Positions 1 to 8,775 of a stretch of 64,000 nucleotides of DNA are shown piece by piece. Source of the stretch: Acidobacteriota bacterium (GTDB lineage Bacteria; Acidobacteriota; Vicinamibacteria; Vicinamibacterales; JAKQTR01). Positions within the stretch are counted from its first letter, which is position 1. Every line of letters starts with the position of its first letter. Position numbers and translations under genes: made by a program. The stretch covers positions 248,001-312,000 of the forward strand of contig JAKQTR010000030.1 in the NCBI GenBank assembly GCA_029562975.1. Direction: 5' to 3'. A model generated the notes under the pieces. The model had not been told where the DNA came from, made no database searches, and saw only the letters and a list, made by a program, of their open reading frames with translations.

Positions 1-47
1 CGGGCGCGCCCCTGGAACCCGCCACCGGGGTGGCCGAAGGAGGACAG

Positions 48-938
48 ATGGAACGCACACGTCGGGAATTCCTCGGAGACTCAGCTCTCATCCTGGCCGG
101 GGCCGCGCTGGCGGCGGACGCGCCCGCCGTGCTGGCGGCCCCCGGCGTATCCTGGCCCATCGGCTGCTTCAACCGCCCGTGGACCCGATGGCCGTACGCC
201 GAGACGCTGAAGGGCGTGAAGGCCGCCGGCTACGCCATCACCGGCCTGCTGACCCGTACGAAGGAAGAGCCGTTCATCGGGGCGGACGCCACGCCGGAGT
301 ACCTCGAGAACCTCAAGGGCGCCATCGCGGCCGCCGGCCTCACGGCCAATCTCGGCGCGCTGCGGAGCCAGCACGACATCCCGCTCGAAGAGACGATCAA
401 GGGCTTGAAGAAGGAGATCGACAACGCCGCGTTCCTCGGCCTGAAATACGTCATCACGTTCGGCATGGCCAACCCGGCGCAGGTCGACCACTACTACGCG
501 TCGATGGCGGCCGCCGCGGCGTACGGCGCCGACAAGGGCGTGCAGGTGGTGATGAAGCCGCACGGCGGATCGAGCGGCGCGTCAGAGGCGATCATCGCGG
601 GCATCAAACAGGTGAACCACCCGAACTTCAAGATCTGGTACGACGCCGGCAACATCATCTACTACGAGGGCAAGGACCCCGTTGAAGAGCTCAAGCCCAT
701 CGTGCAGCACGTCACCGGCTTCTGCGCCAAGGACTGCGGCGAGGTGAAGGGCGACGTGATGATCCAGTTCGGCGCGGGCAAGGTGGACTTCGCCGGCGTG
801 TTCAAGGTGCTGAAGTCCGCCGGCTTCAACGGGCCGATCATGGTCGAGTGCTGCAAGGTGGGCGACACGCCGGAAGCCACGACCGAGAACGCGCGAGCGA
901 ACCGCGTGTTCCTGGAGAAGGTGCTGGCGGCGATCTAG
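48..938 (+). CDS. Tat-exported sugar phosphate isomerase/epimerase-like protein
   Basis: This 296-residue protein resembles the xylose-isomerase-like TIM-barrel family (AP endonuclease 2 fold), which contains sugar isomerases and epimerases. It opens with a twin-arginine-like signal (ERTRREFLGD followed by an Ala/Leu-rich stretch and a likely cut near AVLAAP), so the folded protein is probably exported. Candidate metal or substrate positions sit in the segments VMKPHGG, WYDAGNII, CAKDCGEV and the C-terminal IMVECCK, in the order expected for the family. I chose ATG 48 over GTG 30 because AAGGAGGA lies just upstream of it. It has no operon partner in the window, and the substrate cannot be read from sequence. 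Confidence 0.8.
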   Translation: MERTRREFLGDSALILAGAALAADAPAVLAAPGVSWPIGCFNRPWTRWPYAETLKGVKAAGYAITGLLTRTKEEPFIGADATPEYLENLKGAIAAAGLTANLGALRSQHDIPLEETIKGLKKEIDNAAFLGLKYVITFGMANPAQVDHYYASMAAAAAYGADKGVQVVMKPHGGSSGASEAIIAGIKQVNHPNFKIWYDAGNIIYYEGKDPVEELKPIVQHVTGFCAKDCGEVKGDVMIQFGAGKVDFAGVFKVLKSAGFNGPIMVECCKVGDTPEATTENARANRVFLEKVLAAI

Positions 939-1182
939 CCGCGCCGGCGGCCCCGACCGCCTCGTCGCCGCTGCCAGGGACGTCGCGCGCCGGGCTCGAG
1001 GGGCCGGGACGTTCGGACGAGAGCGTCCAGCCGGCGTTCGAGCCTGGGCGTCCCCGCGGCCGGGGACCCGGGACGAGGCGGCCGGCGCCGCCCGTCCGGC
1101 TGTTCAGAGGAGAGGATCCGGGCGACCCGTCACCGATCCAGCGGCCGCCCGGCGACGGTGCCGACCCGGACCTCGCTCCCGC

Positions 1183-1647
1183 TCACCTGACCCGCGTCCA
1201 CGTATCGGTGCGGCCGATGAGCGAGATCCCGATGAACCCGCGAACCTTCAGGACGTCCGGCGTCTCCATCGCGATCTTGCACTTGTAGTCCTTCCCATTC
1301 TTGGGGTCGTAGATGCGTCCGTCCTTCCAGTGCCCCGGGCTGTCGAACCTGAAGTCCCGAAGCATCCGCAGACCGAGGATCGGATCGTTCCGGCGGGCCG
1401 GATCGGGGTTCTCGCGGTCCACCTTGGTCTTCCCCGCCATGCCCTTAGGGTCGTCGGCGGGATACACCGGCTCTTTCAGCCAGACGATCTTGCCGAAGTA
1501 CTTGCCGCCCTCATTCTGGATCTCGACATGGGCGGTACCCTCTCCGTTCAGCCACGTTCCGACGATCGAGTCGGCGTCCTGGGCAAGCGCAGGCGCCGCC
1601 AGGCAGCACAGCGACGCCAGGGACAGCAGGGCGCAGGTTCGCTTCAT
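1183..1647 (-). CDS. DUF2147 secreted protein
   Basis: This 154-residue protein has a clear signal peptide (MKRTCALLSLASLC..., cut after ALAQ). The mature part reads like the DUF2147 family: it starts IVGTWLNGEGTAHVEI and has a central GKIVWLKEP, a D-P-K-N-G-K-DY segment and a terminal IGRTDTW. DUF2147 proteins are small periplasmic or outer-membrane-associated beta-rich proteins of unknown role. A GGAGGG motif sits about 9 bases before the ATG. It is transcribed alone, divergent from the PEGA gene. Confidence 0.85.
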   Translation of the reverse strand: MKRTCALLSLASLCCLAAPALAQDADSIVGTWLNGEGTAHVEIQNEGGKYFGKIVWLKEPVYPADDPKGMAGKTKVDRENPDPARRNDPILGLRMLRDFRFDSPGHWKDGRIYDPKNGKDYKCKIAMETPDVLKVRGFIGISLIGRTDTWTRVR

Positions 1648-1951
1648 CGTGGATGACCCTCCGAGGGGGATGATAGATCGGGAAGCGAGAATCGGAACCC
1701 GGCATTCGCCAGCCAGGGGCCGGACGCCAGGCGCCGAGAGTCAGGAAGCGGACAGGCACCTCGCGGCAGGACGGTCGAGCTGTCACAGAAAGGCGACACT
1801 CGTCGCGCACGCATTCCGTCCTCGCTCGACTGCGGGTGTTTCCGCGCGATCGTGATTGGCATCCCTGTTGCTCTAGTGACTGGCGACGGTCCTCCAGAAG
1901 GTCGTCACCACCCGAGTGGGGCGCGTGCGAGGCCGAAGCGAGGAGGGGGCC
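1648..1951. other. Divergent intergenic region
   Basis: These 304 bases separate the divergent DUF2147 and PEGA genes. They must hold both promoters, but I see no convincing pair of -35 and -10 elements. A stretch near 1690-1740 resembles the dispersed GGGACTCGG-type intergenic repeat, though poorly. The only firm signal is AGGAGGGG just before the ATG at 1952. Confidence 0.5.
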
Positions 1952-2911
1952 ATGAGACCCACCCTGATTGTCACATCCACTGTCGTCGCAGTCGCGCTGG
2001 GCCTGGCAGCTGCGCCGGCGTTGGCGCAGGGGCGGGGTGCCCAGGCGCGGCAGCGCGACGCAGCGCGCTCGACGCCGAGCGTGTCCGCTCCGCGCAGCGA
2101 CGGCAGCCGGCAGCAGAGCGGCCGGCAGGCGGTGGCGCGCGGTACCGAGCGGCGGCAGGGCGCCAGCGTGCAGAACCTGCCGCGAGCGACGACCGCACAG
2201 CGGCAGGCCGGAGCGGTCTACAGCGCCCCGCGGGGCAGTGCCGGGCGCCAGCAGGCGGGCGGGCAGCCGGCGTCTCGCAGCTACCAGGGCGGACAGGCGA
2301 CGGGCCTGCGGACGGCGCCACGCGCCATCCCGGGCGCCTCGACGCAGGGCTACCGTTCCGATGCCGGGCGGGTGTACGACCAGCGCCGCGGCGGAGCCTA
2401 CGGCGCGCGCGGGTACGCCTCGTACAACCGGATCATCCGGTACGACGGGCGCCGCTACGCCAGGCCGCGGACCTTCGTGCCCTACCGGCCATACTACTTT
2501 TCGAGGTCGTACTACGCGTTCCGTCCCCGGCTGAACATCGGGTTCGGCCTCTGGCTCGGCTACTCGGTGCGCTACCCCTGGTCCTGGTATTACGGCGGCT
2601 ACGCGCCGCGCGTGTATGGCTACGGCTACGGGTACGGCTACGTGCCCGGTCAGGTCTACTACGCGGACCGCGGGCCGGACTACTACGGCGGGCTGAGCTT
2701 CGACATCGAGCCTTCCGACGCTGATCTTTACATCGACGGCGAGTACGTCGGCGAGGTCGGCCAGTTCTCGCCCTACGGCGAGCCGCTGACGCTCGTGCCA
2801 GGCGTGCATCGCATCGCGATCGTGCGCGACGGCTACATGACGCTCGAGTGGGACGTCGAGGTCGAGGCGGGCATGGTGCTCCCCTACCACGGCGTCATGG
2901 AACCCTGGTAA
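1952..2911 (+). CDS. Secreted PEGA-domain protein with Arg/Gln- and Tyr/Gly-rich regions
   Basis: This 319-residue envelope protein has a signal peptide (MRPTLIVTSTVVAVALGL..., cut near ALAQG). About 120 residues rich in Arg, Gln, Ala and Ser follow, then a Tyr/Arg/Gly-rich section with a run of alternating Tyr and Gly, and a C-terminal PEGA domain of about 70 residues (SFDIEPSDADLYIDGEYVG ... PGVHRIAIVRDGY). PEGA domains are small surface beta domains often found on S-layer or surface proteins. The first ATG of the frame lies further upstream; I chose ATG 1952 because AGGAGGGG precedes it and the signal peptide starts there. The low-complexity middle is probably disordered or wall-associated. 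Confidence 0.8.
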   Translation: MRPTLIVTSTVVAVALGLAAAPALAQGRGAQARQRDAARSTPSVSAPRSDGSRQQSGRQAVARGTERRQGASVQNLPRATTAQRQAGAVYSAPRGSAGRQQAGGQPASRSYQGGQATGLRTAPRAIPGASTQGYRSDAGRVYDQRRGGAYGARGYASYNRIIRYDGRRYARPRTFVPYRPYYFSRSYYAFRPRLNIGFGLWLGYSVRYPWSWYYGGYAPRVYGYGYGYGYVPGQVYYADRGPDYYGGLSFDIEPSDADLYIDGEYVGEVGQFSPYGEPLTLVPGVHRIAIVRDGYMTLEWDVEVEAGMVLPYHGVMEPW

Positions 2912-2952
2912 CGCCGCCTCGGGGGCATGCCGCGGCATCGGCGGACGAGGGC

Positions 2953-2982
2953 GCGAAGGGCGGCCGCGAGGCCGCCCTTCGC
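2953..2982. terminator. Perfect 13-bp hairpin between convergent genes
   Basis: A perfect 13-bp stem (GCGAAGGGCGGCC and its complement) closes on a GCGA loop, which fits the stable GNRA tetraloop rule. It lies between the 3' ends of the PEGA gene and pdxB, so it can serve as a bidirectional terminator. There is no T-tract on either side. Confidence 0.7.
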
Positions 2983-3037
2983 ATGTGCCGGCGCGGCCCC
3001 GCTGGCGAAGGAAGCCTCCGCCTCTCGCTCGCGCGCG

Positions 3038-4147
3038 TCAGGAGAACTCGCGGCGGACGGGGTACATCTTGCGCAGCAGGTCGAACGCCCGGCCTCGCCC
3101 CTCGTCATCCATCGACGCCGTCGCCTTCAGCGCCTCATCATCCCGAAGAATCGGATAGGCCTCGGCGACCCGCGCGGCGAGCGCCGCGATGCCAGCGCGA
3201 TCGAGCGAGCGGAACCCGGCGCCGGATTCAGGGGCGAAGCCCCCGATGGGCAGGCCGGCCGGACGGGGCGGCATCGCGTCGGCGAGGCGCCAGGCCGGTT
3301 CGACGCCCAGGAAGCGGCAGGCGGCATCGTAGACCATGCCGGTGCCGTTGAGCTTGCCCTCGAGCGAATAGCCCGCGATGTGGGGCGTGCCGATGTCCAC
3401 GCGCCGGAGGAGGCGGCTGTCAATCGCGGGCTCGTGATCCCAGACGTCCAGCACGACGGCACCGAGCCGGCCGGCGTCGAGCGCGCGGTGGAGCGCTGCC
3501 TCGTCCACCACGCCGCCGCGGCCCGCGTTGCAAAGCCACGCGCCCGGCTTCAGCCGCGCGAGGAAGGCCTCGCCAATCAGACGGACAGTCGGGTCCGGGC
3601 CGTCGAACGTGAGCGGCGTGTGGCACGTCACGATGTCGCAGTCGAGCAGGTCGTCGAGCGGGCGGTAGATCGCGGACCCGGAGTGGCGCGCCTTCGGCGG
3701 GTCGTTCAGCACGGGCTCCATCCCGAGCGCGCGCGCCTTCTGGACGACCAGCGATCCGACGTGGCCGACGCCGACAACGCCGACGCGCCTGCCGGCCAGC
3801 GTCTCGCCCCGCCGGGCGGCAAGGGTCAGCCACGCGGCGGCCATGTACTCGGCGACGGCGGCAGCGTTGCACCCGCGGGCGGCGTAGAACGCGATGCCGA
3901 GGCGCTCGAGATCGGGCTCTGCCACGTGATCGGTGCCCGACGTGGCGGTGCCGACGAAGCGCACGGGCGTCGCCGCGAGAAGCGCCGCGTCCACGCGGGT
4001 GATCGAGCGCACGACGAGCAGATCCACGTCCGCGAGGCCGGCCGGCAGGATCCGGCGGCCGTGCTCCAGGCGCACGTCGCCGAGAGTGCCGAAGGCCTCC
4101 CGGGCGAACGGGACGTTCTCGTCTGCGAGGACCGTCAGACGCGGCAT
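3038..4147 (-). CDS. pdxB: Erythronate-4-phosphate dehydrogenase
   Basis: This 369-residue NAD-dependent 2-hydroxyacid dehydrogenase is likely PdxB, the second enzyme of the DXP-dependent pyridoxal phosphate pathway (4-phosphoerythronate oxidation). The N-terminal catalytic half starts LTVLADENVPFA and has SGTDHV. The Rossmann motif is VGVVGVGHVGS. The active-site region includes NAGRGGVVDE, LDVWDHEP and TPHIAGYS, whose His is the expected catalytic one. The C-terminal tail ending FDLLRKMYPVRREF matches the PdxB dimerisation domain and separates it from SerA. I chose ATG 4147, where similarity begins. No other PLP gene is nearby. Confidence 0.88.
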   Translation of the reverse strand: MPRLTVLADENVPFAREAFGTLGDVRLEHGRRILPAGLADVDLLVVRSITRVDAALLAATPVRFVGTATSGTDHVAEPDLERLGIAFYAARGCNAAAVAEYMAAAWLTLAARRGETLAGRRVGVVGVGHVGSLVVQKARALGMEPVLNDPPKARHSGSAIYRPLDDLLDCDIVTCHTPLTFDGPDPTVRLIGEAFLARLKPGAWLCNAGRGGVVDEAALHRALDAGRLGAVVLDVWDHEPAIDSRLLRRVDIGTPHIAGYSLEGKLNGTGMVYDAACRFLGVEPAWRLADAMPPRPAGLPIGGFAPESGAGFRSLDRAGIAALAARVAEAYPILRDDEALKATASMDDEGRGRAFDLLRKMYPVRREFS

Positions 4148-4247
4148 GCGGCGATTGTGCCGCTCGTGGCGGGCGCCGCGCAAGCGCCGCCGCTGCGGGA
4201 CGCGCGCCAGGGCGCGGGACGGGCGGCCCGCCGCCTCGGCCGCCCGC

Positions 4248-7208
4248 TCACGGCTGCCGCGCCGCGGTGAGGCGGCTGAAGCGGGCGGTCTGCCGCTCGA
4301 TCTCGGCGAGCGCCGCCTGCTGCGCCGACGACGGCGCGGCGGCGCGGATCGGCGGGAACGCGCGGGTCAGGAGCGCGCCGGCGTCGCGAAGCCGCCAGCC
4401 TTCGTCGGGCGAGGACGGCCGCGCATCGAGCACGTCGAGCTGGACGCGGGCCACGGCCGTGCGGGCGACGGCGAGATCGAGCGCGGCGGCGGCCGGAGCT
4501 CCGGGAGCGTCTGCGAGGCGCTCGCGGATGCGGGCGTACTCGCGGGCGTGCCTCAGCGCCTCGTCGAGCCGGCGCTGGGAGCGGCACAGCTCCGCCAGCG
4601 ACCCGCGCGCGGCCGCAGCGATCTCCGCCGCGGCCGCGTCGTCGGCGCCGCCGTTCTCGGACGCCTGCGCGTCGGCCAGCGCCTGGAGCCACAGCGACTC
4701 GGCCTTGGCATGATCGCCTCGGCGCATGGCCACGTCCGCCAGGCCGCCGGTCGAGGCAGCGAGGCCGCGCCGGGCCGACTCGTCGCCGGGCTGTCCGGCG
4801 AGATCCTCGCGCTCCAGGAGCTGGGCCGACGCAAAGCGCGCGTCGGCGTCGTCGAGGGCGCCGTCCGCGAGCAGGAAGCCCCCGAGCGCGCGCAAGACGC
4901 CGGCGTAGTCCCGCCGGGCGGCGGCCGGCAGCACGTTCTCGGCGGCCAGCGTCTCGAAACCGGCCGCGGCGTAGGCGTACATCATCCGGGCGCCGGCCAG
5001 GTCGCCGCGTGCGGCGCGGAACGCGCCCAGCCGCCCGTACCCGGACGACGCCGCCGCGCGGGCCAGTGCGTCCCGCGGCTGCTGGCGCGCGAGGCGCTCG
5101 ACCAGTCCCAAGTGGCGAGCGTCCGCCCTCCCGGCGGCCTCGGCGTCGCCGAGCTCCTGGCGCAGCGCCGCCGCATCACCGCACGCCGCGATGAGCGCGA
5201 TGGCCGCCTCGACCGATTCCGGCTCGGCCGCGAGGGCCCGCTCGCCTGCCGCGACGGCCGCATCGAGGCTGGCGGCGGCCGAGGCGCGGCCCGCCGGCGC
5301 GCCGCCGGACGTAGCCGCCTGGAGTGCGGCGACGAGCCGGTAGGCTCGGGCCAGATCGAGCGCCGCGGCCGGATCGCCGGCCGCATCGCGCGCGAGGCCG
5401 TCCACCTGTTCGACGGCGCGCGTCAGAACGGCCGTCCGCGCGGGAGCAGATGCCGGAAGCGCGGCAATGGCCTCGTGCAGCTCGTTCAGCAGCGACCGCG
5501 AGAATTGCTGCGACACCCTCAGCCGGCCCCCGGCGAGATCCCGCTCCGCGCGCAGTGCCCGCGCTTGCCAGCCGAACAGGGCCGTCCCCGCGCCAAGGGC
5601 GGCGATGGCGGCCCCCAGGACGGCCGCCAGAAGCCAGTGCCGGCGTAGCGCCTTCGCCGCGCGTTGACGCCGGCTCGCCGGAAACACCGATACGGTCCGG
5701 CCGTGGAGCCACGCGCGGAGGTCGTCGGCGAAGGCCGTGACCGACTGATAGCGCATGCGCGGGTCCTTGCGCAGCGCCTTCATGACGACGGCGTCCAGAT
5801 CGTTCGCCAGGGCGCGGCGCTGCGACGGCGGCGCGACCCGGCTCGGCGGCTCGGGGTCCGTGTCGCAGATCACCCGCGTCATCTCGACCGGCGTCAGATC
5901 CCGGAACTCGTAGGGCGGGTGGTCCGTCAGCAGAACGTACAGGAGCACGCCGAGCGAGTAAATGTCGCTCGCCGCGGTGATGAGCTCTCCGCGCGCCTGC
6001 TCCGGGCTGACGTATTCGGGCGTGAAGAGCGACTGCCCCGTGCGCGTGAGCCCCTCGCCCGAGTCGGGCCGGCCGAACAGGAGCCGCGCCACGCCGCAGT
6101 TCATCACCTTGAGCTGGCCGTCCGCGGTCACCAGGATGTTCTTCGGGCCCACGCTGCGGTGGACAATCAGGCGCTGGTGCGCGTACTCGAGCGCGGTGCA
6201 GACGCGGAGCACGAGCCTCACGCGGTCGGGCAGGCTGGTCTCGCGGCTGCGGCAGTAGGCGCAGATGTCCTCTCCGGCGACGTGCTCCATCGCCACAAAC
6301 GGCATGCCGCCCTCGGCCACGCCGCCGTCCAGGAGGCGCGCGACCCACGGATGGTCGAGGCCGGCCACGAGGTGGCAGGCGGCGCGGAACCAGTCAGTCC
6401 ACGCAGCCGTGTTCCATCCGGGCGGCAGGACGCGAAGCGTGACCTGCTGCGGCAAGGCCCCGGACTGGTCGGCCGCTTCGTACACCGCCCCCATCCCGCC
6501 GCGCCCGACCTGCCGGATGATGCGATAGGCGCCGAAGAGGGCGCCGGGAGCCAGTTCCGGCGCCGTCTCAGGCTGGCCGTCCGGCGGCTCACGGAGCACG
6601 GGAGTCCGGCGCAGCGCAGAGGCGGCAGGCGGGCTCGCGGGGGGCGTCGGGCGCGGGCTCTGGGGCTGGATCGACGGCGGCCGCGGCAGGGCGTGCGCGC
6701 GCGGCGCTTGCGGCTGCAGCGAGGCGGCCGATGGCGCGGCGGCGGACGGCGTGGCGGCGGACGGTGCCGCGGCGGACGGTGCCGCGGCGGACGGCGCGGC
6801 GTGCGGCTCGCCGCGTGCGGGAGGCAGAGGCCGGGCAGTCGGCCACGTCGGCGCCGGGCCGCCGGGACGAGCCGCCGGGCCTCCGGGACGAGCCGCCGAT
6901 CCTGGTTGCGGACGGGACGCCGCCCGCTGCACGAGCGCCGCAGGCGGCTCGTCGGCGGCGGCCACCACGGGCAGACGCGGCGGCGCTGGTGAGGGCGCCG
7001 CCGCGGCTCGAGGCGGCCCGATGGGAGCGGCGCTCGGCTCGTCCACGAACCACGGGTCCGAGTCGTGCTCGTGCAGCAGCGCCCGCACCTCGGCCCGCAG
7101 CCGCTCATCGTCGGTCGCACCGAGCAGGAACGTCTCGCGCTCGCCGGCGGGCTGCTGCAGCGCCGCTTCGAACAGCTCGTCAATGCGTTCCCAGCCGGTT
7201 CGTTCCAT
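4248..7208 (-). CDS. Membrane-anchored STPK-like protein, probable pseudokinase
   Basis: This 986-residue protein has the build of acidobacterial receptor Ser/Thr kinases. It has an N-terminal helical cap (residues 1-55), a long Pro/Ala linker (60-220) with APSAA repeats, a kinase-fold domain (about 224-505), one membrane helix (about 523-547) and a helical, TPR-like C-terminal region of about 430 residues, probably outside the cytoplasm. The Gly loop GRGGMG is intact. However, the ATP Lys is Arg259, the helix-C Glu aligns with Ala277, HRD is HRS (Ser352) and DFG is NCG (Asn370). Asn357, SPEQ and DIYSLG are kept, so the fold is probably sound but catalysis unlikely. A scaffold or allosteric role is inference. 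Confidence 0.88.
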   Translation of the reverse strand: MERTGWERIDELFEAALQQPAGERETFLLGATDDERLRAEVRALLHEHDSDPWFVDEPSAAPIGPPRAAAAPSPAPPRLPVVAAADEPPAALVQRAASRPQPGSAARPGGPAARPGGPAPTWPTARPLPPARGEPHAAPSAAAPSAAAPSAATPSAAAPSAASLQPQAPRAHALPRPPSIQPQSPRPTPPASPPAASALRRTPVLREPPDGQPETAPELAPGALFGAYRIIRQVGRGGMGAVYEAADQSGALPQQVTLRVLPPGWNTAAWTDWFRAACHLVAGLDHPWVARLLDGGVAEGGMPFVAMEHVAGEDICAYCRSRETSLPDRVRLVLRVCTALEYAHQRLIVHRSVGPKNILVTADGQLKVMNCGVARLLFGRPDSGEGLTRTGQSLFTPEYVSPEQARGELITAASDIYSLGVLLYVLLTDHPPYEFRDLTPVEMTRVICDTDPEPPSRVAPPSQRRALANDLDAVVMKALRKDPRMRYQSVTAFADDLRAWLHGRTVSVFPASRRQRAAKALRRHWLLAAVLGAAIAALGAGTALFGWQARALRAERDLAGGRLRVSQQFSRSLLNELHEAIAALPASAPARTAVLTRAVEQVDGLARDAAGDPAAALDLARAYRLVAALQAATSGGAPAGRASAAASLDAAVAAGERALAAEPESVEAAIALIAACGDAAALRQELGDAEAAGRADARHLGLVERLARQQPRDALARAAASSGYGRLGAFRAARGDLAGARMMYAYAAAGFETLAAENVLPAAARRDYAGVLRALGGFLLADGALDDADARFASAQLLEREDLAGQPGDESARRGLAASTGGLADVAMRRGDHAKAESLWLQALADAQASENGGADDAAAAEIAAAARGSLAELCRSQRRLDEALRHAREYARIRERLADAPGAPAAAALDLAVARTAVARVQLDVLDARPSSPDEGWRLRDAGALLTRAFPPIRAAAPSSAQQAALAEIERQTARFSRLTAARQP

Positions 7209-7289
7209 CGGCAGGACCCGTGTGCCAGTCGAGCCGCGCGTCCGTCTGCGCGGGCCAGCCGCGCGGCCCGCTGACGCGCCGGTCGACGC

Positions 7290-7318
7290 TTCGCAAGCCG
7301 GACAGCCGTCTCTATACT
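7290..7318 (+). promoter_or_regulatory. Sigma-70-type promoter
   Basis: TTCGCA at 7290-7295 and TATACT at 7313-7318 are 17 bases apart and lie 12 bases before the ATG of the metalloprotease gene. The -10 is strong and the -35 moderate. It also lies in the divergent gap to the pseudokinase gene. Confidence 0.6.
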
Positions 7319-7330
7319 AGTCCAGGTCAC

Positions 7331-8116
7331 ATGAGGCGGACGGGATCGCGGGCGGACGGCCCGCCACATGGCGCGCAGCTGCGGCTGCCCTTCGGACGGT
7401 CCGCGCGGGAGACGACGCGCGGCGCTGTCGTGTCGGTGCCCGGCGTCGGAGCGGGCGTCGTGTTCGTGCGCCATCGCCGCGCGCGCCAGTACGTGCTGCG
7501 CCTGCGCGACGACGGGAGCGTGCGCGTTACGCTGCCGTGGAGAGGATCGCGAGCCGAGGCGCAGCGCTTCGTGCGCGAGCGCCGCGACTGGATCCTGCGC
7601 CAGCGGCTGCAGCATGCGGCGAGCGCCGCGGCGCGAAGCGGGCCGTGGCTGCCGGGCACCTCGGTGCTGCTGCGGGGCGTGGAAGAGCCGATCCGGGTCC
7701 AGCCGGCCGGGGGCGCGCTGGCGGTGACGCTCGGCAGCGAGCGCCTGGTGCTGCCGGCCTCAGCCTGTCACAACCTCCGTCCGCCCCTCGAAGCCCATCT
7801 CCGATCGGTCGCGGCCCGCGAGTTGCGCGGCCGCCTCCACGAACTTGCGCGCGCGCACGGCTTCACGGTGGCGGCCGTCAGCATCCGCGCCCAGCGCACC
7901 CGCTGGGGATCCTGCTCGCGATCGGGGCGCATCTCGCTGAACTGGCGCCTCATCCAGGTGCCCGCATCCGTCCGCGACTACGTGCTGCTGCACGAGCTGG
8001 CGCACCTGAAGCACGCCGATCACTCGGCGCGGTTCCACCGCGAGGTCGAGCGTCTCTGCCCGCACTGCGCCGAGGCGCGTCGCTGGCTGCGCGAGACGAC
8101 GCTTCTCGGGCGCTGA
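7331..8116 (+). CDS. YgjP/DUF45-family metal-dependent hydrolase
   Basis: This 261-residue protein belongs to the YgjP-like (DUF45, M48-related) metallopeptidase family. The hallmark block is in the C-terminal third: TRWGSCSRSGRISLNWRL, then YVLLHELAHLKHADHSARFH. HELAH plus the later His in DHSARFH supply the zinc ligands and catalytic Glu. The N-terminal 100 residues match the family's beta-rich start (VRHRRARQYVLRLR ... RVTLPW). There is no signal peptide, so it is cytoplasmic. I chose ATG 7331 because it follows a promoter and the upstream frame is unrelated low-complexity sequence. The substrate is unknown. Confidence 0.85.
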   Translation: MRRTGSRADGPPHGAQLRLPFGRSARETTRGAVVSVPGVGAGVVFVRHRRARQYVLRLRDDGSVRVTLPWRGSRAEAQRFVRERRDWILRQRLQHAASAAARSGPWLPGTSVLLRGVEEPIRVQPAGGALAVTLGSERLVLPASACHNLRPPLEAHLRSVAARELRGRLHELARAHGFTVAAVSIRAQRTRWGSCSRSGRISLNWRLIQVPASVRDYVLLHELAHLKHADHSARFHREVERLCPHCAEARRWLRETTLLGR

Positions 8117-8220
8117 GCCCGCCGGGCGGAGGTCCCCAGGCACCGGGAGCCGGCTCAGCGCTTCTCCGGCCGTCTGCCCCCGAGGCAGGTACAATGGACA
8201 GGGATGCGGGGGTGACAGGG

Positions 8221-8718
8221 ATGGACAGCCTCTTCAGCGAAGGAACGCGGCGCGGCGCTCGCGGGGCGCTCGTCGCGGCGGCGCTCGTCGTTGCGGCGCT
8301 CGTCGTTGCGGCGTCGGCCGTTCCCGCCCTGGCGCAGGACGGACCGGGACTGCGCGCCGGGCTCAGCGCCAGCCCGGATCAAATCTTCTTCGGCGGGCAC
8401 TACGTGACGCAGCCGCTCACCGGCATGCTGCGCTTCCAGCCGAACCTGGAGGTGGGCCTCGGCGGCGGCCAGACGACGATCGCCTTCAACGGCGAGTTCG
8501 CGCTGTGGCGGAAGATCTCGCCGGACTGGCACCTCTACCTCGGCGGCGGGCCGTCGATCCTCGCGGTCACGCACCAGCACCGCGACGACACCGACATCGA
8601 CCCGGGGTTCAACCTGGTGGCGGGCCTGCGCCGGCGCGGCGGGGCCTTCTTCGAGCTGAAGATCGGCAGGATCGACAGCCCCTCGTTCAAGGCGCTGGTG
8701 GGCTTCACCATCCGCTAG
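8221..8718 (+). CDS. Small outer-membrane beta-barrel-like protein
   Basis: This 165-residue protein has an N-terminal signal (a long Ala/Val/Leu helix with a duplicated ALVVAALVV stretch, cut near ALAQD). The rest is made of short alternating strands with aromatic ends (FNGEFALWRK, WHLYLGGG, GGAFFELKIG) and a terminal FTIR, as in small outer-membrane barrels. ATG 8194 in the same frame is an alternative start. I found no family match, and the role is unknown. Confidence 0.65.
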   Translation: MDSLFSEGTRRGARGALVAAALVVAALVVAASAVPALAQDGPGLRAGLSASPDQIFFGGHYVTQPLTGMLRFQPNLEVGLGGGQTTIAFNGEFALWRKISPDWHLYLGGGPSILAVTHQHRDDTDIDPGFNLVAGLRRRGGAFFELKIGRIDSPSFKALVGFTIR

Positions 8719-8775
8719 GCGCCGGCCGGGTCCGGCGGCGCGGCCTCCGGCTGGCCGATGAGACCCCCGGGGGCG

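Noticed and set aside
6731-6805. The 15-base repeats as a CRISPR array
   Set aside because: They are in-frame coding repeats for APSAA units with no spacers and no cas genes nearby.
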